Shown here piece by piece: positions 8,482 to 16,477 of a stretch of 23,241 nucleotides of DNA (positions are counted from its first letter, which is position 1; the number at the start of each line of letters is the position of its first letter). The DNA lies in NCBI GenBank assembly GCA_929200515.1, contig CAKNAD010000014.1, forward strand, positions 1 to 23,241. The letters are read 5' to 3'. Source of the stretch: Candidatus Gorgonimonas leptogorgiae (lineage in GTDB: Bacteria; Pseudomonadota; Gammaproteobacteria; Pseudomonadales; Endozoicomonadaceae). The position numbers and the translations under genes were made by a program. The notes beneath the pieces are model-generated. The model ran no database searches. It was not told the origin of the DNA and worked only from the letters and a program-made list of their open reading frames with translations.

Positions 8482-8545
8482 CTATACGAGATAAAACCTC
8501 TATGTACAGCTTCAAGTAAAAAGAGTATATAGTTAAAGATGTAAC
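8482..8545 (+). repeat. Decayed relative of the 5608 hairpin
   Basis: TACAGCTTCAAGTAAAAAGA here aligns by eye with the loop region of the hairpin at 5608-5642. The flanking arms CTATGTAC and GTATATAG still pair over most of their length. It directly follows the secreted-protein gene. Confidence 0.35.
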
Positions 8546-8547
8546 TG

Positions 8548-8617
8548 TTAAAGGCTATATTTCAGGTTATATACAAATAGATTATTTTGTGCTATTATTC
8601 AACTAAATAGCCTTTAA
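8548..8617 (+). promoter_or_regulatory. Perfect 11-bp inverted repeat around a candidate apbE promoter
   Basis: TTAAAGGCTAT (8548-8558) is repeated inverted as ATAGCCTTTAA (8607-8617). Between the arms lies a plausible sigma-70 promoter: TATACA (8570-8575), 17 bp, and TATTAT (8593-8598) with an upstream TG. The arms could be an operator pair or a transcript hairpin. The promoter would drive apbE-nqrM-sthA with a leader of about 40 bases. Confidence 0.45.
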
Positions 8618-8643
8618 ATAATTTTTCTAGTAAGAAAAGAATC

Positions 8644-9759
8644 ATGAGATCTAAAATTTTTACTCCAATGCGTATTATTAGCATTACATCAATAGTTTTG
8701 CTTGTTATATATTTTGTATATTTTAAGCCTAGGACACATAGATTTGCCGGGAGCACTATGGGTACTCGTTATAATGTCACCTATCAGGCACCTTGGTGGC
8801 AAGTAAAAAAACAACAGGCTATAAACGCAGTCCATAATGCTGTAACAGATATAGACCAAAGAATGTCTACATATAAATATAACTCTGAATTGATGCAATT
8901 TAACCGAGCTGAAATAGGCAAACCCTTTAAGCTCTCACAAGATATAGTAAAATTAATACAGACAGCAGATAAAATATCAGAAATATCTAATGGCGCCTAT
9001 GATATAACAATAGGCCCTGTAGTTAACCTTTGGGGATTTGGCCCTAGTATAAAGCATTTAACACAAGAAGTAGATCCAAGCGATGAGAATATAGTAGATA
9101 ATATAAAAAATATTGCAGATTTTACTAAACACAATCAGCCTCCACAACATGATGCTATACAAGCAGCTTTAAAAAAAGTAGGGTATAAATCAATAATTAT
9201 TGATTCTAAAAATTCAACAGTAACTAAAACTAAAGATATATTTATTGATTTAAGCTCTATTGCTAAAGGATATGGAGTCGATCAAGCAGCATTAGCACTA
9301 GAAGCATTAGGAATTAATAATTACTCAGTAGAAATAGGCGGTGAAATTAGAGTTAAAGGTAAAAATCCTAGCGGTAAAAACTGGACTATAGCTATATTAT
9401 CTCCAAAAATAGAAGCTAAAACCACATCAGCTATAATACATCTAAATAACCAAGCGATGGCTACTTCTGGAGACTATTTAAACTATTTTGAAATAGATGG
9501 AAAACGCTATTCTCATGCTATAAATCCTAATACAGGCTTTCCTAAAATATCAGACATTGCCGAGGTAACAGTTATAGCAGATGACACATTTTACGCAGAT
9601 GCACTATCAACTATGTTTATGATGTTAGGAGATGAAATTGGTATTAAATTAGCAAATGATCATAATATACCAGTATACTTTATTAAATATACCGATGATA
9701 AAGAAGAAGGAATTGATGTGGTATATAGTAAGTGTTTTGCTCGATACCTACAAAATTAA
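8644..9759 (+). CDS. apbE: FAD:protein FMN transferase ApbE
   Basis: ApbE attaches FMN covalently to threonines of NqrB and NqrC (and RnfG-type proteins) outside the inner membrane, using FAD and Mg2+. This 371-residue protein has the family landmarks in order: GSTMGT (36-41), GAYDITIGPVVNLWGFGP, DLSSIAKGYGVD, EIGGEIRVKG, TSGDYLNYFE with the SHAINP block, and ADALSTMFM near the end. A hydrophobic N-terminal segment (about 11-27) exports it. Many ApbE proteins are lipoproteins with a lipobox Cys; none is present here, so it is probably held by an uncleaved anchor. It is the first gene of a tight operon; nqrM begins 12 bp after its stop. The nqr structural genes are not in this window. Confidence 0.95.
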   Translation: MRSKIFTPMRIISITSIVLLVIYFVYFKPRTHRFAGSTMGTRYNVTYQAPWWQVKKQQAINAVHNAVTDIDQRMSTYKYNSELMQFNRAEIGKPFKLSQDIVKLIQTADKISEISNGAYDITIGPVVNLWGFGPSIKHLTQEVDPSDENIVDNIKNIADFTKHNQPPQHDAIQAALKKVGYKSIIIDSKNSTVTKTKDIFIDLSSIAKGYGVDQAALALEALGINNYSVEIGGEIRVKGKNPSGKNWTIAILSPKIEAKTTSAIIHLNNQAMATSGDYLNYFEIDGKRYSHAINPNTGFPKISDIAEVTVIADDTFYADALSTMFMMLGDEIGIKLANDHNIPVYFIKYTDDKEEGIDVVYSKCFARYLQN

Positions 9760-9771
9760 AAGGAATTATTT

Positions 9772-9966
9772 ATGTTTTTTCTTATAATTTTTGTAATCTT
9801 TCTTTTATATATTATTGCCATGTCTATAGGTGTTATTGTTAGTAATAAGCCAATAAAGGGGTCATGTGGCGGTTTACAACAAGCAGGATTAAAAGGCAAA
9901 TGTTCTATTTGTGGAGCAAAACTAAATAACAAGAAAGATTGCAAGCAAATAGATAATAATTACTAA
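9772..9966 (+). CDS. nqrM: NqrM, maturation factor of the Na+-translocating NADH:quinone reductase
   Basis: This 64-residue protein has one N-terminal membrane helix (about residues 2-22) followed by the signature KPIKGSCGGL and three further cysteines (CSIC and KKDC). That is the layout of NqrM (formerly DUF539), which is needed to deliver iron for the Fe centre of the NqrD/NqrE membrane subunits. Finding it directly after apbE, the other Nqr maturation factor, supports the call. An AAGGA ribosome binding site precedes the ATG. The gap to sthA is only 11 bp, so the three genes look co-transcribed. Confidence 0.92.
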   Translation: MFFLIIFVIFLLYIIAMSIGVIVSNKPIKGSCGGLQQAGLKGKCSICGAKLNNKKDCKQIDNNY

Positions 9967-9977
9967 AGGATAAGATT

Positions 9978-11375
9978 ATGTCGGTTATAAAATTTGATAT
10001 AGTAATAATAGGAACAGGCCCAGCTGGAGAGGGTGCTGCAATGCATGCTGTTAAGGATGGGAAAAAAGTTGCTGTTATAGAGTTTAAGCCTCAGGTTGGC
10101 GGTAATTGCACACATTTAGGAACGATTCCATCCAAAACCTTACGCCATTGTGTTAAACAAACATTAGACTTTAATCTTAATCCTTTTTTTAGAAATATAT
10201 CAGATCCTAAGTGGATTAACTACTCTCAAATACTTAAGCAAGCCGAACACGTAGTGCAACAGCAGTCATTATTAAGATTTAACTATTATTCATCTAATAG
10301 AATTAAAGTATTTTTTGGTGAAGCTCAAATAGTTGATAAACACACAGTTAAAGTTACTGCTCCTAAAGGAAATACCGATCAGCTTATTGCAGATAAAATA
10401 ATTATTGCAACAGGGGCTAAGCCATATAGACCAACAGATATTAATTTTAGCCATAAAAATATATTTGATAGCGATACCATTTTAACTATGGATAAAACCC
10501 CTAGAAGAATGATAATTTATGGTGCTGGTGTTGTAGGCTGTGAATATGCCTCAATTTTTTCTGCTTTGGGAATTAAAGTTGACTTAATTAATACTAGAAA
10601 TAGGCTATTATCATTTCTAGATATGGAAATTTCTGATGCTCTAAGTTATCAGTTAAGAAAAGGCAATGTAATTATTAGGCATAATGAAATCTATGAAAAG
10701 GTAATAACTACTGACAAATCGGTAACAGTTAAATTAAAATCAGGAAAATCTATCACCGCAGATGTACTGTTATGGGCAAATGGTAGAACAGGTGATTATG
10801 ATAAGCTAAATCTAGATAACGTAGGCATTAAAGCAGATAAAAGAGGCTACATACCTGTTAACAAGCATTACCAAACATCATGTAGTAATATTTATGCAGT
10901 GGGAGATATAATAGGCTGGCCAAGCTTAGCAAGTGCCGCTAATGCTCAAGGTCGTTCTGTAGCTGCTTATATCAATGGCACTAAAAATTGGCTTTATGTA
11001 AGCGAAATACCTACTGGAATCTACACTATACCCGAAATTAGCTCTTTAGGTTATACTGAAGAACAACTTACCCAAGAAGCAATACCTTATGAAGTAGGAA
11101 AAGCTTTTTTTTCTAATATCGCCCGTGCTCAAATTACTGGTGAAGTAGTTGGTATGTTAAAAATTTTATTTCATCGAGAAACTCTAAAAATTTTAGGAAT
11201 TCATTGCTTTGGCGACCAAGCCTCAGAAATAATACATATAGGTCATATTGCGATGTCAGCTACTGGTAAAAGTAATAATATCAACTGCTTTGTATCTACC
11301 ACTTTTAATTATCCTACTATGGCAGAAGCATATAGAATTGCAGCTTTAGATGGCCTTAATCGAATAAATAACTAA
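9978..11375 (+). CDS. sthA: Soluble pyridine nucleotide transhydrogenase SthA
   Basis: SthA is a cytoplasmic FAD enzyme that moves reducing equivalents between NADPH and NAD+. This 465-residue protein has the expected order: an N-terminal FAD-binding GTGPAGEG (12-19), the GGNCTHLGTIPSK block, a second nucleotide-binding GAGVVGCEYA in the middle, YAVGDIIGWPSLA for FAD, and a dimerisation domain with TTFNYPTMAEAYR at the end. The redox disulfide of lipoamide dehydrogenases is lost: C44 remains but the second position is Thr49. This is normal for SthA and separates it from Lpd. It is the last gene of the apbE-nqrM-sthA group, with a clear AAGGA ribosome binding site. Balancing NADH supply for the Na+-pumping reductase would fit this grouping. 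Confidence 0.95.
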   Translation: MSVIKFDIVIIGTGPAGEGAAMHAVKDGKKVAVIEFKPQVGGNCTHLGTIPSKTLRHCVKQTLDFNLNPFFRNISDPKWINYSQILKQAEHVVQQQSLLRFNYYSSNRIKVFFGEAQIVDKHTVKVTAPKGNTDQLIADKIIIATGAKPYRPTDINFSHKNIFDSDTILTMDKTPRRMIIYGAGVVGCEYASIFSALGIKVDLINTRNRLLSFLDMEISDALSYQLRKGNVIIRHNEIYEKVITTDKSVTVKLKSGKSITADVLLWANGRTGDYDKLNLDNVGIKADKRGYIPVNKHYQTSCSNIYAVGDIIGWPSLASAANAQGRSVAAYINGTKNWLYVSEIPTGIYTIPEISSLGYTEEQLTQEAIPYEVGKAFFSNIARAQITGEVVGMLKILFHRETLKILGIHCFGDQASEIIHIGHIAMSATGKSNNINCFVSTTFNYPTMAEAYRIAALDGLNRINN

Positions 11376-11415
11376 CATTTAATACTTTTTGATAAAAAAC
11401 TACACATCTTTAAGT

Positions 11416-11533
11416 CATATACACTTAACAAATGAAAGCGCTAGATTCTAGAGATAAGTAAATGGCTGAATTCAAAACAAAATACCGCAGGAATGCAAGT
11501 GTATTTCTAGGTGTTTTAACAGCTGAAGTAAAT
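11416..11533 (+). repeat. Dispersed palindromic repeat, copy B
   Basis: This copy runs in the same orientation as copy A and matches it through the hairpin (GGAATGCAAGTGTATTTCTA) and the tail TTTTAAC with AAGTAA. The left part is more diverged. The stem has wobble or mismatch positions and one inserted base, so the hairpin is weaker than in copy A. Confidence 0.7.
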
Positions 11534-11686
11534 CTTTTTAGTAGCCTCCAGAGAGCAAGGTTCCTAAGCTTTCTGAAAACTCGCATTTCCAACTGATAAA
11601 TATTTTTTTCTGTTGTGAACTAATATTATAAAGTAGTGTCAAAAATGTACTTGCTACAAACAGGATAAAAATAAAAAATATTCACG

Positions 11687-11691
11687 AGGAG
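11687..11691 (+). promoter_or_regulatory. Ribosome binding site of the NEL-effector gene
   Basis: AGGAG lies five bases before the ATG at 11697. The match is strong and fixes the start of the 709-residue protein. Confidence 0.65.
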
Positions 11692-11696
11692 ATTTT

Positions 11697-13826
11697 ATGC
11701 AACCCAGCCACATTATCCAAACAAGTCTTAATGCAACTAATTATAATATACAACCAAATTTAGTTGATGCAACTAATGTAGTAGATGATAATGCAGAGCA
11801 TTTATCTTCTGAAGTATTTATAAATAAACTCAAAGACAAAGTGCGCTTTCCATCTCAAGTTATAATTGATGACGATGTTGATATTAATGTTAATATTGAT
11901 AGTGATATAGACTTAGTATTTCCAGAAACATGTACAGTAAAAGGTAATTTTACTATACTAAACGCTTTTGGAAAAATTAAACTACCTAAAAATTTAATAG
12001 TCACAGGTAACCTAAATATCGCAATGTGCTCGCAATTAGAAGAACTACCACAAAAAATAGAGGTTAACGGAGAACTAAGTATTTTCTCTAACCGTAGCTT
12101 AAAAACATTCACTCAACAATTAACTGTTGGTAAGAAAGCAGCAATACAGATTTGCCCGAAACTTAAAGTGATAGATGGCTTAGTTAATATTGGTGGTGAC
12201 TTAAATATTTCTGGTTCAGGGGTTGAGATGATAGGTGGTAATTTTACAGTTAATGATAGTGTAGTATTTATGGGTCTAGCTGAATTAACTAGCATAGAAG
12301 GAATATGGAAGGTTTCAAAAGATTTTGATGTTTCCCAGTGTCAAAAATTGCAGACTATTAAAGGTAATTTCCAATCTGTCAATGCAAATAATCTTACTAA
12401 TACAGACAATAACTTAAAAGTAATGATTAATAGTTGCAATCAATTAATTGAAATATCAGCTAGCATAGTTGCTAAAAACATAACCATTTCGTCCTGTCCA
12501 GTTCTTAATAGCATAACCGGTGGATTAAATGTAATAGATGAATTATATCTTGCTTATTGTACCTCATTAACGGATATTTCAGCGACAAATACTAGAAAAC
12601 TGCATCTTCGGGAATGTAATAATTTACTCGAATTATCTTCTTCCATAAGAATAATCCGTGAGTTGTCGGTGATACAATGTAATGGGTTAATGAGTATACC
12701 TAATATTATCTTTAGCTTATCTGATCCACAAATGTTTAGCGCATATTTTCATAATGTCAATTCTCATAACTTGTTAAATAACTTAGCTAATCAAAATATA
12801 GAGCCATCTACAAATATAGCGACTATTTTACAAGTATTAACAGACGCGTTAGAAGGGCGATATAATGCTCGATTTCTAATAGAGCAACCAAATTTAGCCA
12901 ATCGGTGGTTAGTACGAACATATAATACAAGCATGTTATCATTAGTAGAGTTAACAAATTCTTGGAACTCTAAGTTAGAAGATCAGCAGCTTCCTAATCT
13001 AATACTAAACAACAATGAACAACAGTTATTAAGAAGATTTTTGGATAAAACATTAGACATAAACACAAAATTCTCTTATGTTTCAACTAAATATTTAGCA
13101 CAACGTATATTTCAGTTATTTATGGTGATTAAGCAACAACCTAATATTAAACCTGTTATATTCAATATAATAGAAGAAGGGCTTACATCATGTACTGATA
13201 GAGTTGTACAAACATTAACAACGATTGAATTAAAATATATAGTTAATAATTTAATAGAAAAAGCTAAAAATGAAGGGAAAGATGTAGAGCAAGAACTACG
13301 TTTATTAGGTAAACAATTTTTTAATTTAGCTCAACTTATGAATTATGTTACCAATTATTTAAACGGCAAAACAGGTGAAGATGAAATTGAAGTTATGCTA
13401 GCTTTTGAAACTAAATTAGCAGAAAAACTTAATTTGCCCATATCTGCACCAGAAATGTGCTTTCCAAATACTTATACCATTAAATTTGATGATATAAAAA
13501 GTGCCTGTGACTATGTTTTAGCTCAAAATACCGAAGAAAAAATAACTGAGTTTTTAGCAAGCTGGGAACCTTTAGATGTCTATAACAGACCAAAAAATAT
13601 TATTGCTTATACTGATTTAACTTTTTTAGAAACTGAAAAAAAGAATTGTATTATTTCTTTCGAAAAAACAAAGCAAATGGTTTATTTAAATGATAATTGC
13701 TACGATTATCAGAAGTTATGTCAATGGTATATTACAGTCGGTAATGAAGACCCAGTTACCAGACTGAAGTTTAGTTGGAAAAATGTTTATAGAATAGATC
13801 AACCAGTTACAACTGAAAAATTTTAA
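11697..13826 (+). CDS. LRR-NEL ubiquitin ligase effector (IpaH/SspH/SlrP family) with a U-box-like C-terminus
   Basis: This 709-residue protein has three visible parts. Residues 60-335 form leucine-rich-type repeats of about 20 residues (for example SSCPVLNSITGGLNVIDELY), the expected substrate-recognition region. Residues about 400-630 match the NEL ligase domain of IpaH, SspH and SlrP. The catalytic motif is SCTDRV with C499 and D501 (the family CxD), and DEIEVMLAFETKLAEKLNL (562-580) is close to the IpaH segment. NEL enzymes form a ubiquitin thioester on the Cys and act in the host cytosol after secretion. The usual NEL C-terminal helices seem replaced by residues 646-700, which read like a U-box: C651, YD at 669-670, W677 and DPVTR (685-689). 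No signal peptide is present, as expected for an injected effector. The next gene begins 93 bp downstream. The NEL call is firm; the U-box call is by pattern only. Confidence 0.88.
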   Translation: MQPSHIIQTSLNATNYNIQPNLVDATNVVDDNAEHLSSEVFINKLKDKVRFPSQVIIDDDVDINVNIDSDIDLVFPETCTVKGNFTILNAFGKIKLPKNLIVTGNLNIAMCSQLEELPQKIEVNGELSIFSNRSLKTFTQQLTVGKKAAIQICPKLKVIDGLVNIGGDLNISGSGVEMIGGNFTVNDSVVFMGLAELTSIEGIWKVSKDFDVSQCQKLQTIKGNFQSVNANNLTNTDNNLKVMINSCNQLIEISASIVAKNITISSCPVLNSITGGLNVIDELYLAYCTSLTDISATNTRKLHLRECNNLLELSSSIRIIRELSVIQCNGLMSIPNIIFSLSDPQMFSAYFHNVNSHNLLNNLANQNIEPSTNIATILQVLTDALEGRYNARFLIEQPNLANRWLVRTYNTSMLSLVELTNSWNSKLEDQQLPNLILNNNEQQLLRRFLDKTLDINTKFSYVSTKYLAQRIFQLFMVIKQQPNIKPVIFNIIEEGLTSCTDRVVQTLTTIELKYIVNNLIEKAKNEGKDVEQELRLLGKQFFNLAQLMNYVTNYLNGKTGEDEIEVMLAFETKLAEKLNLPISAPEMCFPNTYTIKFDDIKSACDYVLAQNTEEKITEFLASWEPLDVYNRPKNIIAYTDLTFLETEKKNCIISFEKTKQMVYLNDNCYDYQKLCQWYITVGNEDPVTRLKFSWKNVYRIDQPVTTEKF

Positions 13827-13836
13827 TTTATAATTA

Positions 13837-13869
13837 GCTTTTAAACAAGGTGACTACTTGTTTAAAAGC
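13837..13869 (+). terminator. Perfect 13-bp hairpin between the two effector-like genes
   Basis: GCTTTTAAACAAG (13837-13849) pairs fully with CTTGTTTAAAAGC (13857-13869) around a seven-base loop, ten bases after the stop codon. It has no following T-run, so it could end or attenuate transcription or protect the 3' end of the upstream message. Confidence 0.5.
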
Positions 13870-13906
13870 CCAAAATCACGTGTTTTCAAGTAGAAAGTGT
13901 ACATAC

Positions 13907-13911
13907 AAGGA
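13907..13911 (+). promoter_or_regulatory. Ribosome binding site of the HopA1-like gene
   Basis: AAGGA lies eight bases before the ATG at 13920 and supports that start. Confidence 0.5.
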
Positions 13912-13919
13912 CGTACAAA

Positions 13920-14909
13920 ATGCTTCAAGGATTATCAAGAAACTTATTTTCTAAATTTAAGTGTTATACTCCTCAATTAACTGAAGAAAGTGAAGGAGAG
14001 ACTACAATAAAACAACAGGGATTAACTAAAAATATTAGTTTAGCTAATACTACATCAGCGGATACTTTATTACTATGGGCAACTAAAGCCGAGTCGTTAC
14101 TTTATACACAAAAACAATTAAGTGAACGCAATATATATACAATATATCGAATACCTTTCGTTAAAGAACCTAAAGCAGATAAAATTTTTACCCAATTGCA
14201 AGATTTTCATAAATTACTATCAGTGGCAGAACAGAACCAGAATAATTTTAATATTTATTGTATACCAAGCAGGATGAATATTATTCCTAAAACCAGCCTA
14301 AATAAAAAAATTCTAATACATGAAAGCTTAGATCAATTTAATCAACAAGACTTACTAAACTCAACTTGGTTTTTTCGTACAAAAAAATCATATACCAGTA
14401 AACCAGAAACAACTCAAGCTCGCATTAGTATTTGTAGCTCTTCTAAAAGCTATAAACAACTTATAGATATACTATCTAATTTAATGCACCTTGATCATGA
14501 GTTAAATAAGATAATATTACAAGCTAAGATATTAGGACCAGGTGAAAGACACTTGTCTATAGAAACTGCTATTTTATATCTTAACCATGAAGAATTAAAT
14601 AAAGAGTCACTACGTAAATTACAACAAATACTACAGCCTTTAGATGATGGCTATGGTAAAATCATTCCATTTGGAATGCATCCGTTTACATCTTGTGCAG
14701 GATACGGCGAGCAAAGTTTTGAATCTCAAGATAATGGTTACAGTTTTGGATATTTGCGGAGTAATATAATATTTTCGGCGATAGCTAATAGATGTATCAA
14801 TCCTAAGATGTCTTTAGCAGAAACACTTAAAAAAGAATGCTCTAACAATGATCTAGATCTATCTCATCCAGCTTTTTGTAGTGGTAATTATGATAAACTT
14901 CATATTTAG
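13920..14909 (+). CDS. Effector candidate, weakly HopA1-like
   Basis: This 329-residue protein has no signal peptide or membrane segment. The first 50 residues are polar and Thr/Ser/Gln-rich, like a secretion leader. The C-terminal half has the order seen in HopA1-type effectors: an ARISICSSSKSYKQLIDIL strand-helix (167-185), a KILGPGER stretch (203-210) leading to ETAILYLNHEE (215-225), then HPFTSCAGYG (254-263) and a YSFGYLR segment (274-280). HopA1 is a type III effector of Pseudomonas; the family's fold has been linked to phosphothreonine lyases. The resemblance is one of spacing and a few motifs, recalled without any search, so the family call is low confidence. The placement 93 bp after the NEL gene on the same strand supports an effector role. 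It could also be a new family. Confidence 0.7.
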   Translation: MLQGLSRNLFSKFKCYTPQLTEESEGETTIKQQGLTKNISLANTTSADTLLLWATKAESLLYTQKQLSERNIYTIYRIPFVKEPKADKIFTQLQDFHKLLSVAEQNQNNFNIYCIPSRMNIIPKTSLNKKILIHESLDQFNQQDLLNSTWFFRTKKSYTSKPETTQARISICSSSKSYKQLIDILSNLMHLDHELNKIILQAKILGPGERHLSIETAILYLNHEELNKESLRKLQQILQPLDDGYGKIIPFGMHPFTSCAGYGEQSFESQDNGYSFGYLRSNIIFSAIANRCINPKMSLAETLKKECSNNDLDLSHPAFCSGNYDKLHI

Positions 14910-14916
14910 CCTATTT

Positions 14917-14938
14917 AGAAGGTGTGTATACACCTTCT
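14917..14938. terminator. Likely bidirectional terminator between convergent genes
   Basis: AGAAGGTGT (14917-14925) pairs with ACACCTTCT (14930-14938) around a four-base loop. It lies in the 41-bp gap between the stop codons of the HopA1-like gene and the ATP/ADP translocase, where a shared terminator is expected. T-runs are short on both sides. Confidence 0.55.
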
Positions 14939-14950
14939 TCTAGAGAAATC

Positions 14951-16435
14951 TTAACTATCTTCTTGATTTATTGCATTAAATTGTTTACCAAGAGACTTAA
15001 CAGATGCAATCCAAACAACAAAAAAAATTAACGAAATAGCCGCTATATAAGGGGCTGAAACTGCTAAACTGCCAAAAATAACTATTAATATTTGTTGTAT
15101 TATTGAACCTGTAGATTTCCCGGTAGGATTACCTATAACATCTACTGCTGCTTTACCTTTAACTTTAGCTTCGGGATCTAACGGTATATAAGTCATTTCT
15201 TTAGTTGGATCAAATAAAGAATACTTAGTAGATTTACTAAATATGTTTTGTAGAGCACCTAAAAGAACAATCAAAAATATATAGCTAATACCCATATCAC
15301 CAAAAAGCGTAGCGATGTAACCATCTTTAGTTAATACTACCGTAAAAAAGCATGCACCTGTAACCAACAAAACTATTGGAGTCATCAAAGCAGCTATAGT
15401 CCAGCCAAATCTTCTAATTAAATTATTAGTAACAAATAGCATCATAAACATAGTTAGAAATCCTGTACAGGTAGAAAATAATCCCATAAATTTATTATAA
15501 TCATTAGGATTAGGGTACTGCATACGCAAATGATTCTTCCATGTTACTTCCACCATATTAATACATACTCCGTATGAAACTACTATGAGAGCGATACAGA
15601 TTAAATATTTTGAGTTAACTATGTGAAAAAAACTTTCTTTTATAGATAGCGATAAATGTTTTTTTTCTGCTTTATTAGCAGTGTTTTTATAAACGACATG
15701 TTTATTAATCCACCAAAATATTAGCATAATTAAAAAACCACTTATAGTAATAACAGATGTCATAAATTCTAAAGATTGCTGCCATGGATCAACTCCCGCA
15801 GGGGTGTTTTCTCTTACTTTACAAGCAAAATATACAAAAATACCCGCAGATGGTAATGCTAAATTTCCTATTAATCCAAATAATGCATAAAATCTTTTAG
15901 ATTCTTTAACCGTATTAATTTGATTAGCAAACCCCCAAAATAATAAAGATAAACAAACACTACCCCATAGTTCAGACATCACATAAAATAATGTATAGGT
16001 CCAATTGCGAATAACCGCTATTAATCCAGCTAAACCTACCGGCAAGTGTTCGGTTAAATAATCAGCTAGTTTTATTAGATGTAATTGTTCTTTATACGGA
16101 TGAATAATAAAAGTAAAAGAAAAAAAGAACCCAATAAATATAGATATAACTAAATAAAATAGACCCTGTCTAGTCATATAATTACTCATATAACTATAAA
16201 AAATAGTAAAAAAAATTGCAAATGGAACATTAACCCATAGTTTTAAAAATGGAATTATTTCAGCTCCAGAGTTAGAAGCTGTTACTACTAAGGTATCTTT
16301 AGTATCTCTCAATACCGTGTAGTTAAAGAGTATAAGATAAAACATCAACATCATGGGAATAACTTTTTTAAGCTCTGCACCATATACAGGCCAAAATCTT
16401 TGTCTCCACGTAGTTTTTTGTTTATTAGTTTTCAT
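14951..16435 (-). CDS. tlc: ATP/ADP translocase (Tlc/NTT nucleotide transporter)
   Basis: This inner-membrane carrier exchanges host ATP for bacterial ADP, or imports other nucleotides, depending on the paralogue. From the ATG at 16435 it has 494 residues, close to the 498 of Rickettsia Tlc1. A longer frame from TTG at 16477 is less likely. It has about 11-12 hydrophobic helices. Family landmarks include the N-terminal WPVYGAELKKVIPM, then LRDTKDTLVV with TASNSGAEIIPFLK, the AVIRNWTYTLFYVMSELWGS block, EVTWKNHLRMQYP in the central loop, and KYSLFDPTKEMTYIPLD near the C-terminus. NTT carriers are known from Chlamydiae, Rickettsiales, plastids and some intracellular bacteria, so the gene marks an intracellular lifestyle. 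Substrate choice cannot be read from the sequence. It stands alone, flanked by convergent and divergent genes. Confidence 0.95.
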   Translation of the reverse strand: MKTNKQKTTWRQRFWPVYGAELKKVIPMMLMFYLILFNYTVLRDTKDTLVVTASNSGAEIIPFLKLWVNVPFAIFFTIFYSYMSNYMTRQGLFYLVISIFIGFFFSFTFIIHPYKEQLHLIKLADYLTEHLPVGLAGLIAVIRNWTYTLFYVMSELWGSVCLSLLFWGFANQINTVKESKRFYALFGLIGNLALPSAGIFVYFACKVRENTPAGVDPWQQSLEFMTSVITISGFLIMLIFWWINKHVVYKNTANKAEKKHLSLSIKESFFHIVNSKYLICIALIVVSYGVCINMVEVTWKNHLRMQYPNPNDYNKFMGLFSTCTGFLTMFMMLFVTNNLIRRFGWTIAALMTPIVLLVTGACFFTVVLTKDGYIATLFGDMGISYIFLIVLLGALQNIFSKSTKYSLFDPTKEMTYIPLDPEAKVKGKAAVDVIGNPTGKSTGSIIQQILIVIFGSLAVSAPYIAAISLIFFVVWIASVKSLGKQFNAINQEDS

Positions 16436-16463
16436 TTTAGATACTCTGATTAAATAACATCTT

Positions 16464-16469
16464 ATTATA
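16464..16469 (-). promoter_or_regulatory. Candidate -10 box upstream of the translocase
   Basis: The complement reads TATAAT, a perfect -10 hexamer, about 28 bases before the preferred ATG. No good -35 lies at the right distance. It falls inside the longer TTG-started frame, which argues for the shorter start. Confidence 0.3.
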
Positions 16470-16477
16470 ATAAGCAA

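Larger units (their letters stand above)
11376..11696. other. Intergenic region upstream of the NEL-effector gene
   Basis: This 321-bp region has repeat copy B in its first half and the strong ribosome binding site at its end. Between them is a TATTAT-like stretch near 11623, but no convincing -35 partner. No short gene or RNA was recognised. Confidence 0.5.

Noticed and set aside
8689..8898. 69-residue reverse frame
   Set aside because: It is antisense to the conserved ApbE N-terminal region.
9756..9944. 62-residue reverse frame
   Set aside because: It is antisense to nqrM, whose KPIKGSCGGL signature makes the forward reading certain.
11540..11580. Slightly GC-richer patch that could be a tRNA
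   Set aside because: No cloverleaf, T-loop GTTC with matching arms, or acceptor stem could be formed.
11855..12295. Two reverse frames of 85 and 60 residues
   Set aside because: Both are antisense to the leucine-rich repeats of the NEL protein; the frame symmetry of repeats commonly leaves such shadows.
16436..16477. TTG start for the ATP/ADP translocase 14 codons upstream
   Set aside because: The extra residues are not like the family N-terminus, and a TATAAT box falls inside this stretch.
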